This document shows positions 26,702-35,317 of a stretch of 64,000 nucleotides of DNA, piece after piece. The stretch spans positions 1-64,000 of the forward strand of contig DLCG01000008.1 of NCBI GenBank assembly GCA_002480495.1, given 5' to 3'. The notes under the pieces are model-generated. The model was given only the letters and a program-made list of their open reading frames with translations, did not search any database and was not told where the DNA came from. Origin of the DNA: Rhodobiaceae bacterium UBA7804 (lineage in GTDB: Bacteria > Pseudomonadota > Alphaproteobacteria > Parvibaculales > Parvibaculaceae). The position numbers and the translations under genes were made by a program. Every line of letters starts with the position of its first letter. Position 1 is the first letter of the stretch.

Positions 26702-27814
26702 TCAGGAGACCTGCGAGATTGCCTTCTCGCCGTCTACGGCCCTGACCCGTTCCGGCGGGAAAACGAGAATGATGCTCGTGCCCTTTCCGGGAGCACTTCG
26801 GACCAGCAGGCGTCCTCCGTGAAGCTCCATCATTGCCTTTGCAAGGGGAAGGCCGAGGCCCGTACCCTGATGCTTGCGGGAAAGCGCGCTATCCGCCTGC
26901 CCGAAAGGCGTCAGCGCGATCTTGATCTCTTCGGGCGTCATGCCGATCCCTGTGTCCTTCACCGAAATCACCAATGCGCCGCTGTTTCTCAAGGACGTGG
27001 TCAGGTAGACGGCACCGCCGGGTTCGGTGAATTTCACTGCGTTCGAAAGCACGTTCACCAAGATCTGCCGAACCATCCGTTCGACGCCGACGAGACGGAT
27101 GTCGGATTCAGGCGGTTGAACGACAAAGTCGATCTTTCCGCGCTCCGCCAGCAAACGAACCATGCGCTCCGCACTTTCGAGAATGGCAGCCACCTCGAAT
27201 TCCGTTTCGCTAGTGGTGCTGGCATGGCCGGAGTCAATTTTCGCGAGATCGAGAATATCGTTGATGATGCCCAGCAAATGGACACCGCTGTCGTTGATGT
27301 CCGCAGCATATTCCCGGTATCGAGGGTCCCCGACGGCACCGAAGCGCTCGTTTCGGAGAATGTCGGAAAAGCCGATAATTGCGTTCAACGGCGTTCGCAA
27401 TTCATGGCTCATATTCGCTAGGAAGTGTGATTTCGCTTCGTTGGCGCGCTCGGCATTGTCGAGCGCCCAGGCCAGCCGTTCCGTCATCTGGCGAAGCGTG
27501 CGACGGGAGGAGTTCAACTCCCTGATAATGAGCAGCGCATAGACAATGATGGGAAAGCCGACCAGCACCGTAACGATCACGGAAGCCAGCAGGATTCGCC
27601 GATCGAAGCCGATCAGCCCCAATTCGCCGAGAATCCAGTTGAACAGGATGGCCAGAACGACAGCAAAGCCCGTCAGAAGGAGCGCGGCGCCCATGGTAGG
27701 CAGACGACTCACGAAGCGGTTGATTTGCGACAGCTTTCCCCGCCGGTAGGGACGTCTTGCCTTTCCGGTTTGCTGGCTCCTGGCCAGAACTCCGCTCTGT
27801 CGCTCCTCGGACAT
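26702..27814 (-). CDS. Membrane-bound sensor histidine kinase
   Basis: This HisKA/HATPase two-component kinase has 370 residues. A basic cytosolic N-terminus is followed by two membrane helices (about 42-64 and 75-97), with almost no periplasmic loop. Then comes a coiled linker, the H box with phospho-acceptor His137 in FLANMSHELRTPLNAIIGFSD, the N box VLSNAVKFTE, and the G boxes DTGIGM and GTGLGLPLAK. No receiver or response regulator gene lies next to it, so it is an orphan kinase here. The tiny extracytoplasmic part suggests it senses the membrane or an internal signal (inference). Confidence 0.9.
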   Translation of the reverse strand: MSEERQSGVLARSQQTGKARRPYRRGKLSQINRFVSRLPTMGAALLLTGFAVVLAILFNWILGELGLIGFDRRILLASVIVTVLVGFPIIVYALLIIRELNSSRRTLRQMTERLAWALDNAERANEAKSHFLANMSHELRTPLNAIIGFSDILRNERFGAVGDPRYREYAADINDSGVHLLGIINDILDLAKIDSGHASTTSETEFEVAAILESAERMVRLLAERGKIDFVVQPPESDIRLVGVERMVRQILVNVLSNAVKFTEPGGAVYLTTSLRNSGALVISVKDTGIGMTPEEIKIALTPFGQADSALSRKHQGTGLGLPLAKAMMELHGGRLLVRSAPGKGTSIILVFPPERVRAVDGEKAISQVS

Positions 27815-28181
27815 CTTCCTCCGAAGATATGCATTAACTCAGGTTCGAAAATGCCTCGAAAGCCTTAACGCCAGTAAAACAAGGTACCGCGGGGAGAAGC
27901 CCGGGGCCGGCGCGAAACCACCACCATGTGAGCCGTCTTCAGCATACCGGACCTCCGCGGCGCGGCTGCCCGTCTCCCGAGGGAAATGGTCGCGGCCGGG
28001 ATCTGTTGACAAATTGTCGATTATGCCTATGGTCCGGCACATGTTTAGCGGAGTCGCGCGACCGCGGAAAACGCGCGCTTGCTGCCCTTCCCTACCGAAC
28101 CCGTTCGGCAGGCTTCGTCCACGGGCCCTTGAAAGTGGGCCACCACGGGCAGCTTCATTAACGGTGTACAGGGCTTCCTGA
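27815..28181 (+). other. Divergent promoter region of the histidine kinase and RNA helicase genes
   Basis: There is no gene in these 367 bp. A sigma70-like element, TTGACA (28006-28011) and TATGGT (28028-28033) 16 bp apart, points at the helicase and would leave a 5' leader of about 140 bases. A long leader is common for cold-inducible DEAD-box genes. No riboswitch was recognised. Confidence 0.5.
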
Positions 28182-29663
28182 ATGAAATTCGACGAACTCG
28201 GCCTCGCGCCAGAGGTACTGAAAGCTGTAGCCGAAACCGGCTACACAGAGCCGACGCCTATTCAGGCACAGGCAATTCCCCATGTTCTTGCCGGACGCGA
28301 TGTTCTTGGCATAGCTCAGACCGGCACCGGCAAGACCGCTTCCTTTACCTTGCCGATGATCGACAAGCTGTCGCGCGGAAGGGCTCGAGCGAGAATGCCC
28401 CGCTCGCTCATCCTTGAGCCGACGCGCGAACTCGCCGCACAGGTTGCCGAGAATTTCGAGACCTATGGCAAATACAACAAGCTTTCGATGGCCTTGCTCA
28501 TCGGCGGCGTTTCTTTCGGCGACCAGGACAAGAAGCTCGACCGCGGCGTCGACGTGCTGATTGCGACGCCTGGGCGGCTGCTCGACCACTGCTCGCGCGG
28601 CAAGGTACTGCTGACGGGCGTACAGATTCTGGTGATCGACGAAGCCGACCGCATGCTCGATATGGGCTTCATTCCGGACATCGAGGAAATCTGCAAGAAG
28701 CTGCCCTTCACACGGCAGACGCTTTTCTTCTCCGCGACGATGCCGCCGGAAATCCAGCGCCTCACTGACACCTTCCTTCACAATCCCGAGCGCATCGAAG
28801 TCGCCCGCGCCTCCTCGACAAACGCCACGATCCGTCAGGCTCTCGTTAAAACGAGCCGGGACGGGAAGCGCGACAAGCTTGAGGAAATCATCGAGCGCGA
28901 GAACGTCAAGAATGCGATCATCTTCTGCAATCGTAAGCGCGATGTAGCGAGCCTCGAACGTGCGCTGCGCAAGAGCGGGCTTTCTGCAGGCGCCATTCAC
29001 GGCGACCTCGACCAGTCGGTGCGAACGAAAACACTGGATGGTTTCCGCAAAGGCGAGATTCGTCTTCTTGTCGCCAGCGATGTCGCCGCGCGCGGGCTCG
29101 ATATTCCGGATGTGAGCCATGTCTTCAATTATGACGTGCCGAGCCACGCCGAGGACTATGTGCACCGCATCGGTCGCACGGGCCGCGCGGGCAAGAGCGG
29201 AACTGCCTATACCTTCGCTACGCGCGAGGACAGCAAGTATCTCGCCGCCATCGAAAAGCTGATCGGCAATCCTATCCCGCCGGAAGAAGCGCCGGCCGCA
29301 TCGGCCGAGGCCGAGGCTGCCGAAGCTTTAGCCGATAGCGAAGAAGGTCAGAAAGAGGAACGCCGCAGCCGTTCACGCCGCGGCGGGCGTGGCAGAAACA
29401 AGTCCGCGCGCGAGGAGACGAACGAAGCGACCTCTGCGGAGAAAGCCGAGACCTCTTCCAAGCAGGAAAGCCGGGAGCCCGAGGCAAGCAAGGCCGATGA
29501 TAAGCCGGGCCGCAGGAGCCGCGGTCGGGACAAGGACGACGATCGGCCCGTAGTCGGTCTAGGCGATCATGTTCCGGCCTTTATTCTCCGCCCGGTAAAG
29601 CTGCCAAAGCGGGCTGCAAAGGAATCAGACGACGAGCTTGAGACGGAAACGGAAGACGCCTGA
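28182..29663 (+). CDS. DEAD-box ATP-dependent RNA helicase (RhlE-like)
   Basis: This cytosolic RNA helicase likely acts in RNA decay or ribosome assembly, especially in the cold. The Q motif is GYTEPTPIQAQAIP (20-33), motif I is AQTGTGKT (45-52), motif Ia is PTRELAAQ, motif II is DEAD at 153-156, motif III is SAT, and motifs V and VI are ARGLDIP and HRIGRTGRAG. After about residue 375 comes a long low-complexity tail of about 115 residues, alternately acidic and Arg/Gly-rich, probably for RNA or RNase E contact (inference). It ends at a strong shared terminator. Confidence 0.94.
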   Translation: MKFDELGLAPEVLKAVAETGYTEPTPIQAQAIPHVLAGRDVLGIAQTGTGKTASFTLPMIDKLSRGRARARMPRSLILEPTRELAAQVAENFETYGKYNKLSMALLIGGVSFGDQDKKLDRGVDVLIATPGRLLDHCSRGKVLLTGVQILVIDEADRMLDMGFIPDIEEICKKLPFTRQTLFFSATMPPEIQRLTDTFLHNPERIEVARASSTNATIRQALVKTSRDGKRDKLEEIIERENVKNAIIFCNRKRDVASLERALRKSGLSAGAIHGDLDQSVRTKTLDGFRKGEIRLLVASDVAARGLDIPDVSHVFNYDVPSHAEDYVHRIGRTGRAGKSGTAYTFATREDSKYLAAIEKLIGNPIPPEEAPAASAEAEAAEALADSEEGQKEERRSRSRRGGRGRNKSAREETNEATSAEKAETSSKQESREPEASKADDKPGRRSRGRDKDDDRPVVGLGDHVPAFILRPVKLPKRAAKESDDELETETEDA

Positions 29664-29690
29664 GCTCTTTTCAGCGGTCACGATCAATAA

Positions 29691-29720
29691 AAAAGGCGGC
29701 TCGAAAGAGCCGCCTTTCTT
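29691..29720. terminator. Bidirectional intrinsic terminator
   Basis: AAAGGCGGCTC pairs with GAGCCGCCTTT around a GAAA tetraloop (29692-29717). It has TTTCTT after it on the plus strand and TTTTTTATTG on the minus strand, so it serves both the helicase and the facing aldehyde dehydrogenase. Confidence 0.92.
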
Positions 29721-29736
29721 GTTGGGTCAAGCCCTC

Positions 29737-31200
29737 TCACTTCTTGATCTGCGCGGCAAGCAGCTTGCGCGTTTTCGCGCCATAGGGCGGGCGGAACATC
29801 TCGGCGACCATCTTTGCCTTCGACTGCGTATAGACGGCCTTGGCGTGGCTGAAGGTCTTGAAACCGTCGATGCCGTGATAGGCGCCCATGCCGGATGGCC
29901 CCACACCACCGAAAGGCAGATCTTCCATCGACACATGCATGATGACGTCGTTGACGGTCACACCGCCCGAGGTCGTGCGGTCGAGCACCTTGCGTTCTTC
30001 CTGTTCGTCCTCACCGAAATAGTAAAGGCCGAGCGGGCGCGCATGAGCATTCACATAGCCAACGGCCTCGTCCAGGTCCTTGTAGGTCTTGACCGGAAGT
30101 AGCGGGCCGAAAATTTCGTCCTGCATGATTTTCATGTCGTCGGTCGGATTCAGCACCAGCGTAGGCGGAATCTTGTGGGCCTGCTGCTGGCTGAAATCCT
30201 CATTGGCCGGATTGATCTCGACGATTTTCGCGCCCTTGCTTCTCGCATCGTCCAGATAGGAGTTCAGGCGATCGTAGTGGCGCTGGTTGATGATCGAGGT
30301 GTAGTCCGGATTGTCCTTCATGGTCGGCAGCATCTTCGTCACCGACTTTGTCGCTTCGGCGACAAACTCTTCTACCTTGCCTTCCGGCACGAAGACGTAG
30401 TCCGGCGCCAGGCAGATCTGACCGGCATTCAAGACCTTGCCGTTCATGATGCGCGCCGCCGCATCATCGATCTTCGAGGTCTTGGAAACGATCACCGGCG
30501 ACTTTCCGCCCAGTTCCAGCGTCAAAGGTACTAGGTTCTCCGCAGCCGCGCGCATGACGTGATAGGCAATGGAGGTAGCGCCCGTGAAGAGAAGATGATC
30601 GAACGGCTGACGGCTGAACGCTTCGCCGACCGCCGCACCACCCGTTACGACTGCGACTTCCGTTTCGTCGTAAGCCTGACGCAGAAGGCGCGCCATCAGC
30701 TCCGAGGTCGCCGGCGTGAACTCCGACGGCTTGATCATCGCGCGGTTACCGGCAGCAAAAACACCTGCAAGCGGCGTCCAGGTAAGATTGATCGGAAAAT
30801 TCCACGGGCTGATGATGCCCACGGTGCCGAGAGGCTGATACTCCACACGGGCCTTTGCACCAAGCAGACCAAGCGGGAACTGCACCTTCCGCTTCTCGGG
30901 CTTCATCCACTGGCGCAGGTGCTTCTTCGCATGCTTGAGCGGCCCTATGGAGCCCATAACGTCGGTCAGCAGGGATTGTTCGTGGCTGCGATGCCCAAAG
31001 TCGGAAGCAAGCGCCTCGACAATATCCTTCTGATTGTCGACCAGAATGGCTATGGCCCTGTCGATCCAGTCGATGCGGCGCTCGGCACTGGCCGGGCCTT
31101 CGGCGATATGGGCCGCCTTCTGCTTGTCGAGAATTGCGCGGATCGAGGACGAAATGGTCGCCGAATCCGCTTCATGGGTGGTCTGCTCCGCCAAGCTCAT
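29737..31200 (-). CDS. Aldehyde dehydrogenase, coniferyl-aldehyde-dehydrogenase type
   Basis: This NAD(P)-dependent aldehyde dehydrogenase has 487 residues. The family motifs are in place: Asn134 in SPWNFP, the catalytic base Glu229 in LELGGKSP and the nucleophile Cys263 in NAGQICLAPDYV. The C-terminal block PFGGVGPSGMGAYHG and the general similarity match the CalB-like group that oxidises coniferyl or long-chain aldehydes. The physiological substrate is not fixed. It stands alone, sharing a terminator with the helicase, and is divergent from the diguanylate cyclase gene. Confidence 0.9.
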   Translation of the reverse strand: MSLAEQTTHEADSATISSSIRAILDKQKAAHIAEGPASAERRIDWIDRAIAILVDNQKDIVEALASDFGHRSHEQSLLTDVMGSIGPLKHAKKHLRQWMKPEKRKVQFPLGLLGAKARVEYQPLGTVGIISPWNFPINLTWTPLAGVFAAGNRAMIKPSEFTPATSELMARLLRQAYDETEVAVVTGGAAVGEAFSRQPFDHLLFTGATSIAYHVMRAAAENLVPLTLELGGKSPVIVSKTSKIDDAAARIMNGKVLNAGQICLAPDYVFVPEGKVEEFVAEATKSVTKMLPTMKDNPDYTSIINQRHYDRLNSYLDDARSKGAKIVEINPANEDFSQQQAHKIPPTLVLNPTDDMKIMQDEIFGPLLPVKTYKDLDEAVGYVNAHARPLGLYYFGEDEQEERKVLDRTTSGGVTVNDVIMHVSMEDLPFGGVGPSGMGAYHGIDGFKTFSHAKAVYTQSKAKMVAEMFRPPYGAKTRKLLAAQIKK

Positions 31201-31506
31201 TTGTATCCTCCTCGTCTGCGGCCATGCCGGGGAGCTGCCGCATGATTATGTTCGTCAGAAGCCGCCTCTGAAACGGCCCGCCAAGGGCCGGACAAGCCGG
31301 CCCGGATTCCTTGATTTTCGTGAAATATACATAATAGAGCCGCCTTTGAGAGCCCCCCTTCCCATTGCCTGCCGGGCATTTGCGGGCGCACCCGAAAAAC
31401 CACCATTTTCCGCCGAATTTACGCTGAGGTAACCCAACAGTCCTAGGTTGCACTTGAGAAATGACGATCGGCTCCAAGATAGAGCCTGGCGGGGAACTTA
31501 CTTGTG
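31201..31506. other. Divergent promoter region between aldehyde dehydrogenase and diguanylate cyclase
   Basis: These 306 bp contain no gene I can support. An A+T-rich tract around 31316-31336 (AAATATACATAATAG) is the best promoter candidate. No operator palindrome stands out. Confidence 0.4.
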
Positions 31507-32562
31507 ATGCAGGTGGAAGATATCGAATTCGCAACCGAGTGGAGCGAGCGAGCGCTCCAGCTCATGGCGCAGCATGGAATACCGCCAGCGCCTGACAACT
31601 ACTCGGTCTGGTTCCGTTATGCATCCGGCCGTGTTCCCGAACTCAACCAGGAAATCGATGGCCGCATCGCGAGCGCGCTTCCGATCGATCTCGACACGAC
31701 TGTCTCACTGCAGAAGAAATATCTTACCGAAGGCAAACTTGCCGACGTGACGCTCAACACCGGCGCAAGGCTGAACACGGAACTAGACCAGATTCTGAAG
31801 ATCATCGAAGAATCAGTCGGCAACTCGACGGCCCTCGGCACCACCGTGCGCGAGGCGAGCGAAGGTCTGACCAGTCAGTCGTCCGCCAGCGACGTACGCA
31901 AAGCGGTAGAGGCGATCGTGAATGCTTCGCGCAAGATGGAACAGCGCAGCACCGAACTCGAAGAACATCTGCAGGCGACAAAGAAGGAACTGAACGAGCT
32001 TCAACAGAACCTGGAGAAGGCGCACACCGAGGCCCGGACGGACGGCCTGACCGGCGTGAACAATCGCAAGGCATTCGACGAGGCGCTGGCGCGCGAACTG
32101 GACAAGGCAGGCAAGAGCGGCGAACCTCTTTGCCTTGCAATCGGCGATATCGACCACTTCAAGAAATTCAACGACACATTCGGTCACCGCACCGGCGACC
32201 AGGTTCTTCGCCTCGTCGCAAGCTGTCTGAAGTCCGGCGCACTCGCCGGTCACTTCGTTGCTCGCTATGGTGGCGAGGAATTCGCCGTGATCATGCCTGC
32301 TACCGAGCTTGCCTCTGCGGAAGCCGTGGCGAACGGTGTCCGCGAAACGGTGCAGGCACGCGAACTGGTGAAGCGCTCGACGGGCGAGTCGCTCGGTCGC
32401 GTCACGATGTCGATGGGCATCGCGCAGTTCAAGCCGGGCGATACCGCAGCCTCGCTCATCGAGCGGGCCGACGCTTGCCTCTACGAAGCAAAGCGCGCAG
32501 GGCGCAATCGCGTGATCACCGAGTTCGCACCGGACCAATTGCCGAAGGCCCAGACCGGCTGA
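31507..32562 (+). CDS. GGDEF-domain diguanylate cyclase
   Basis: This predicted soluble cyclase makes cyclic di-GMP from two GTP. It has about 351 residues. The N-terminal helical domain (about 1-120) has the IPPAPDNYSVWFRYASG pattern shared by many alphaproteobacterial GGDEF proteins. A coiled coil at about 145-175 should mediate dimerisation. The GGDEF domain follows, with DGLTGVNNRKAF and the active loop GGEEF at 256-260. The position of the inhibitory RxxD site five residues before GGEEF reads LAGH, so feedback inhibition at the I-site is unlikely. There is no EAL domain. ATG at 31507 is preferred over the adjacent GTG at 31504. Confidence 0.92.
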   Translation: MQVEDIEFATEWSERALQLMAQHGIPPAPDNYSVWFRYASGRVPELNQEIDGRIASALPIDLDTTVSLQKKYLTEGKLADVTLNTGARLNTELDQILKIIEESVGNSTALGTTVREASEGLTSQSSASDVRKAVEAIVNASRKMEQRSTELEEHLQATKKELNELQQNLEKAHTEARTDGLTGVNNRKAFDEALARELDKAGKSGEPLCLAIGDIDHFKKFNDTFGHRTGDQVLRLVASCLKSGALAGHFVARYGGEEFAVIMPATELASAEAVANGVRETVQARELVKRSTGESLGRVTMSMGIAQFKPGDTAASLIERADACLYEAKRAGRNRVITEFAPDQLPKAQTG

Positions 32563-32749
32563 CCCGCCCGGATCGGGTCGTTCAGCAGATCGCCAACTTT
32601 GACGCAACGTAATGCTAGGCTGCCCACGAGCACTTCGGGGCGGCCTTTCGTATATCTGGACTCGGGGTTATTTTCGGCGCGAATCCGGCGGCGGAGGCGC
32701 CGCCCATGCTCTAAGCTGCCCGCAACCAGAACAACTACCGGACAGGCCC

Positions 32750-33541
32750 ATGGAAACGCTCACTCTCGCCGTCGAAGACGGCATCGCCCTGCTCACCCTC
32801 AATCGCCCCGACGTGCTCAACAGCATCAATACACAGCTCATCGCGGATATGCGCGAGGCGGTTGCCGAGGTGTCTCGGGACGACAAGGCACGGGTACTTC
32901 TCATTACCGGTGCTGGACGCGGCTTCTGCGCGGGAGCCGACCTCGCCGCACAGGGCCAGCGGCAGGAAGGAATGAGTATCGGTCAGGGCGTCGCTCATGG
33001 CATGACCGTGGGTTTCAATCCCATGATGCGTGAGCTCTACGCATTGCAGAAGCCGATCGTCGCGGCGGTTAACGGCGTAACTGCAGGGGGCGGTGTCGGG
33101 CTCGCGCTTGCCGCCGATATCGTGATAGCTGCCAAAAGCGCTTCCTTCGTTCAGGTCTTCGGCCCAAGACTGGGCCTTATCCCCGATCTCGGCTGTACGT
33201 GGCATCTGCCGCGGCTGGTCGGCCGCGCGCGGGCACTGGGCCTTGCGCTGCTTGGCGACAAGCTGCCTGCGGAAACCGCCGCGGAATGGGGCCTTATCTG
33301 GAAGTGTGTCGAAGATGAAGCGCTCATGACCGAGGCGCGCGCCGTTGCAGGCAAGCTTGCCAAGGGTCCGACCAATGCCTTTGGCGAAATCCGCAAGGCA
33401 ATCGACGCAGCAGGCAACAATGATTATTCAGGGCAACTCGATTACGAACGCGATGTTCAGGGCATGCTTGGCGACCATCCAAATTTCAGCGCGGGCGTGA
33501 AGGCGTTTCTCACCAAGAAGGAACCCGAGTTCACGGCCTGA
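32750..33541 (+). CDS. Enoyl-CoA hydratase/isomerase family protein (first of a tandem pair)
   Basis: This crotonase-fold enzyme of 263 residues acts on acyl-CoA thioesters. The oxyanion segments are GRGFCAGADL and VNGVTAGGGVGLALAAD. The catalytic region LGLIPDLGCTWHLPRLVG has Asp where some hydratases have Glu, as in PaaG-type isomerases. I start at ATG 32750, where homology begins; the frame runs back to 32612. It lies 41 bp before a similar gene and likely forms an operon with it. Hydratase versus isomerase cannot be decided by sequence. Confidence 0.88.
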   Translation: METLTLAVEDGIALLTLNRPDVLNSINTQLIADMREAVAEVSRDDKARVLLITGAGRGFCAGADLAAQGQRQEGMSIGQGVAHGMTVGFNPMMRELYALQKPIVAAVNGVTAGGGVGLALAADIVIAAKSASFVQVFGPRLGLIPDLGCTWHLPRLVGRARALGLALLGDKLPAETAAEWGLIWKCVEDEALMTEARAVAGKLAKGPTNAFGEIRKAIDAAGNNDYSGQLDYERDVQGMLGDHPNFSAGVKAFLTKKEPEFTA

Positions 33542-33582
33542 CAACCAATCCGAACCGAAACAGAGACAGCAGGGAGAAGATC

Positions 33583-34374
33583 ATGGAATTCGAGAGAGTG
33601 AAGCTCGACATCGACGGCGCAGTGGGAACACTTACGCTCAATCACCCCGAGGTGATGAATGCGGTATCGCCGGAGATGCTTGGCGGCCTGATGCAGGCCA
33701 TGGACGCGGTGGAAGACCCGAAGAACGGTATCCGCTGCCTCGTCATGACAGGCGAAGGGCGCGGTTTCTGCACCGGCGCCAACCTCCAGGGACGCGGCGA
33801 CAACTCCGGTGCGCGGCCCGATGCGGGCTCGGCACTCGAGACCATGTATCATCCCTTCCTCCGCCGTCTGCGCAACCTGCAGATGCCCTTCGTGACGGCC
33901 GTGAATGGCCCGGCTGCCGGCGTCGGCATGAGCTTCGCCCTGATGGGCGATCTCGTGCTCTGCGCCCGCTCCTCCTACTTCCTGCAGGCCTTCCGTCGCA
34001 TCGGCCTTGTGCCCGACGGCGGTTCGACATGGATTCTGCCGCGCCTCGTCGGCAAGGCGCGGGCGATGGAACTCTCACTGCTGGGCGAGAAGCTTCCAGC
34101 GGAAACGGCGCTCGAATGGGGTCTCGTGAACCGCGTCTATGACGACGAAAAGCTGCTTGAGGAGGCCAGGAACCTCGCAAAGGACCTCGCCGCTGGCCCG
34201 ACGAAGACTCTCGGCATGATCCGCCAGCTTTACTGGGAAAGCACCGACAACACCTATGAGGAGCAGCTCAATCTCGAGCGTCAGCTTCAGCGGACGGCAG
34301 GGTATGGCGAAGACTTCAAGGAGGGGGTGCGTGCCTTCCTTGAGAAGCGCCCTGCCCAGTTCAAGGGCAACTGA
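33583..34374 (+). CDS. Enoyl-CoA hydratase/isomerase family protein (second of a tandem pair)
   Basis: This is the second crotonase paralogue, also 263 residues, with GRGFCTGANLQGRG, VNGPAAGVGMSFALMGD and RIGLVPDGGSTWILPRLVG. It resembles its neighbour over the whole length, so the pair arose by duplication, though the two have clearly diverged. A good ribosome-binding site (GGGAGA) precedes the ATG. It ends before a G+C-rich terminator. A role in fatty- or aromatic-acyl-CoA breakdown is likely; the exact step is not known. Confidence 0.88.
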   Translation: MEFERVKLDIDGAVGTLTLNHPEVMNAVSPEMLGGLMQAMDAVEDPKNGIRCLVMTGEGRGFCTGANLQGRGDNSGARPDAGSALETMYHPFLRRLRNLQMPFVTAVNGPAAGVGMSFALMGDLVLCARSSYFLQAFRRIGLVPDGGSTWILPRLVGKARAMELSLLGEKLPAETALEWGLVNRVYDDEKLLEEARNLAKDLAAGPTKTLGMIRQLYWESTDNTYEEQLNLERQLQRTAGYGEDFKEGVRAFLEKRPAQFKGN

Positions 34375-34451
34375 TTTTCGTCAGCCCATGAAACAACTCG
34401 CCAGTAGGGCAAGAAACATCAGGGCTATGAAAAGAAGAACATAAGGCATGA

Positions 34452-34487
34452 CCGCGCGCTTCAAATTCCGGGGCGCGCGGTTTTCTT
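34452..34487 (+). terminator. Intrinsic terminator after the enoyl-CoA hydratase pair
   Basis: CCGCGCGC pairs with GCGCGCGG and is followed by TTTTCTTT. It lies about 80 bp past the stop of the second gene. Confidence 0.8.
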
Positions 34488-34537
34488 TCGCGCAGACTTT
34501 TCGTGCCCGGACGGCCCATCACTGACGGCCACGAACC

Positions 34538-34897
34538 TCAAACCGAAGCCGGCGTGATCGACACGCTTTCTCCGCAACCGCAAGCATCCGTCTGGTTTGG
34601 ATTGTTGAAGCGGAAACCGGATGAGAATTTCTCGGTCGCGTAGTCCATCTCGGTTCCAAGGAGAAACAGGATGGCCTTGGGATCGATCAGGATCTTCACG
34701 CCACGATCCTCCACGACTTCATCCAGCGGTTTCTGCTCCTCGGCATATTCCATCGTATATTCCATGCCGGCGCAGCCGCCATTTTTCACGCCAATGCGCA
34801 CACCGATATATTTGCCGCCTGAGGCCGCCATGATTTCCTTCATGCGCTCGGCTGCGGATTCGGTCAGAGTTATCGCTTTCGGTATGGATCTCGCCAT
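34538..34897 (-). CDS. sufA: A-type iron-sulfur carrier protein SufA/IscA
   Basis: A-type carrier of about 119 residues, taking a cluster from the SufBCD scaffold to apo-proteins. The three conserved cysteines are visible: one in VKNGGCAGMEY and two in the C-terminal ACGCGES. ATG 34897 follows the sufT stop by 12 bp and has AAGGTG upstream; a TTG at 34912 overlapping that stop is possible. It is the last gene of the suf operon. Confidence 0.94.
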   Translation of the reverse strand: MARSIPKAITLTESAAERMKEIMAASGGKYIGVRIGVKNGGCAGMEYTMEYAEEQKPLDEVVEDRGVKILIDPKAILFLLGTEMDYATEKFSSGFRFNNPNQTDACGCGESVSITPASV

Positions 34898-34908
34898 TTC
34901 CCGCACCT

Positions 34909-35307
34909 TCAATACATGTTGAGCGCAACGCGCGCTTCGTCGGACATTCTGCTTGGATCCCAGGGCGGATCGAAAGTCATGTTCACATGCACATCCGCGA
35001 TACCCTCGACGGTACGGATCGCATCCTCGACCATCACGGGCATCGTGCCGGCCACCGGACAGCCCGGTGCTGTCAGAGTCATGTCCACGACCACATCGCG
35101 ATCATCCGAGATATCCACCTTGTAGATGAGACCCAGCTCGTAGATATCAACCGGAATTTCCGGATCATATACAGTCTTCAACGCAGCAATGATGTCATCG
35201 GTAAGCTGCTCCAGCTCCTCCGGAGGTATAGCGGACACAGGCGCAGATGCGTCCTTTGCGCTTTCCGTCCTCTCTTCCGCTTCAGCCATGTTTGCCTCTT
35301 CGGACAT
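34909..35307 (-). CDS. sufT: SUF system Fe-S assembly protein SufT (MIP18/DUF59 family)
   Basis: This DUF59 protein helps mature Fe-S proteins. It has about 132 residues: an Ala/Glu-rich leader of about 30, then the DUF59 core VYDPEIPVDIYELGLIYKV and the cysteine loop LTAPGCPVAGTMP. It ends with FDPPWDPSRMSDEARVALNMY. The ATG at 35307 has AAGGA seven bases upstream; a TTG at 35325 overlaps sufS. It sits between sufS and sufA on the minus strand, the usual alphaproteobacterial order. Confidence 0.93.
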   Translation of the reverse strand: MSEEANMAEAEERTESAKDASAPVSAIPPEELEQLTDDIIAALKTVYDPEIPVDIYELGLIYKVDISDDRDVVVDMTLTAPGCPVAGTMPVMVEDAIRTVEGIADVHVNMTFDPPWDPSRMSDEARVALNMY

Positions 35308-35317
35308 GCCGCAGTCC

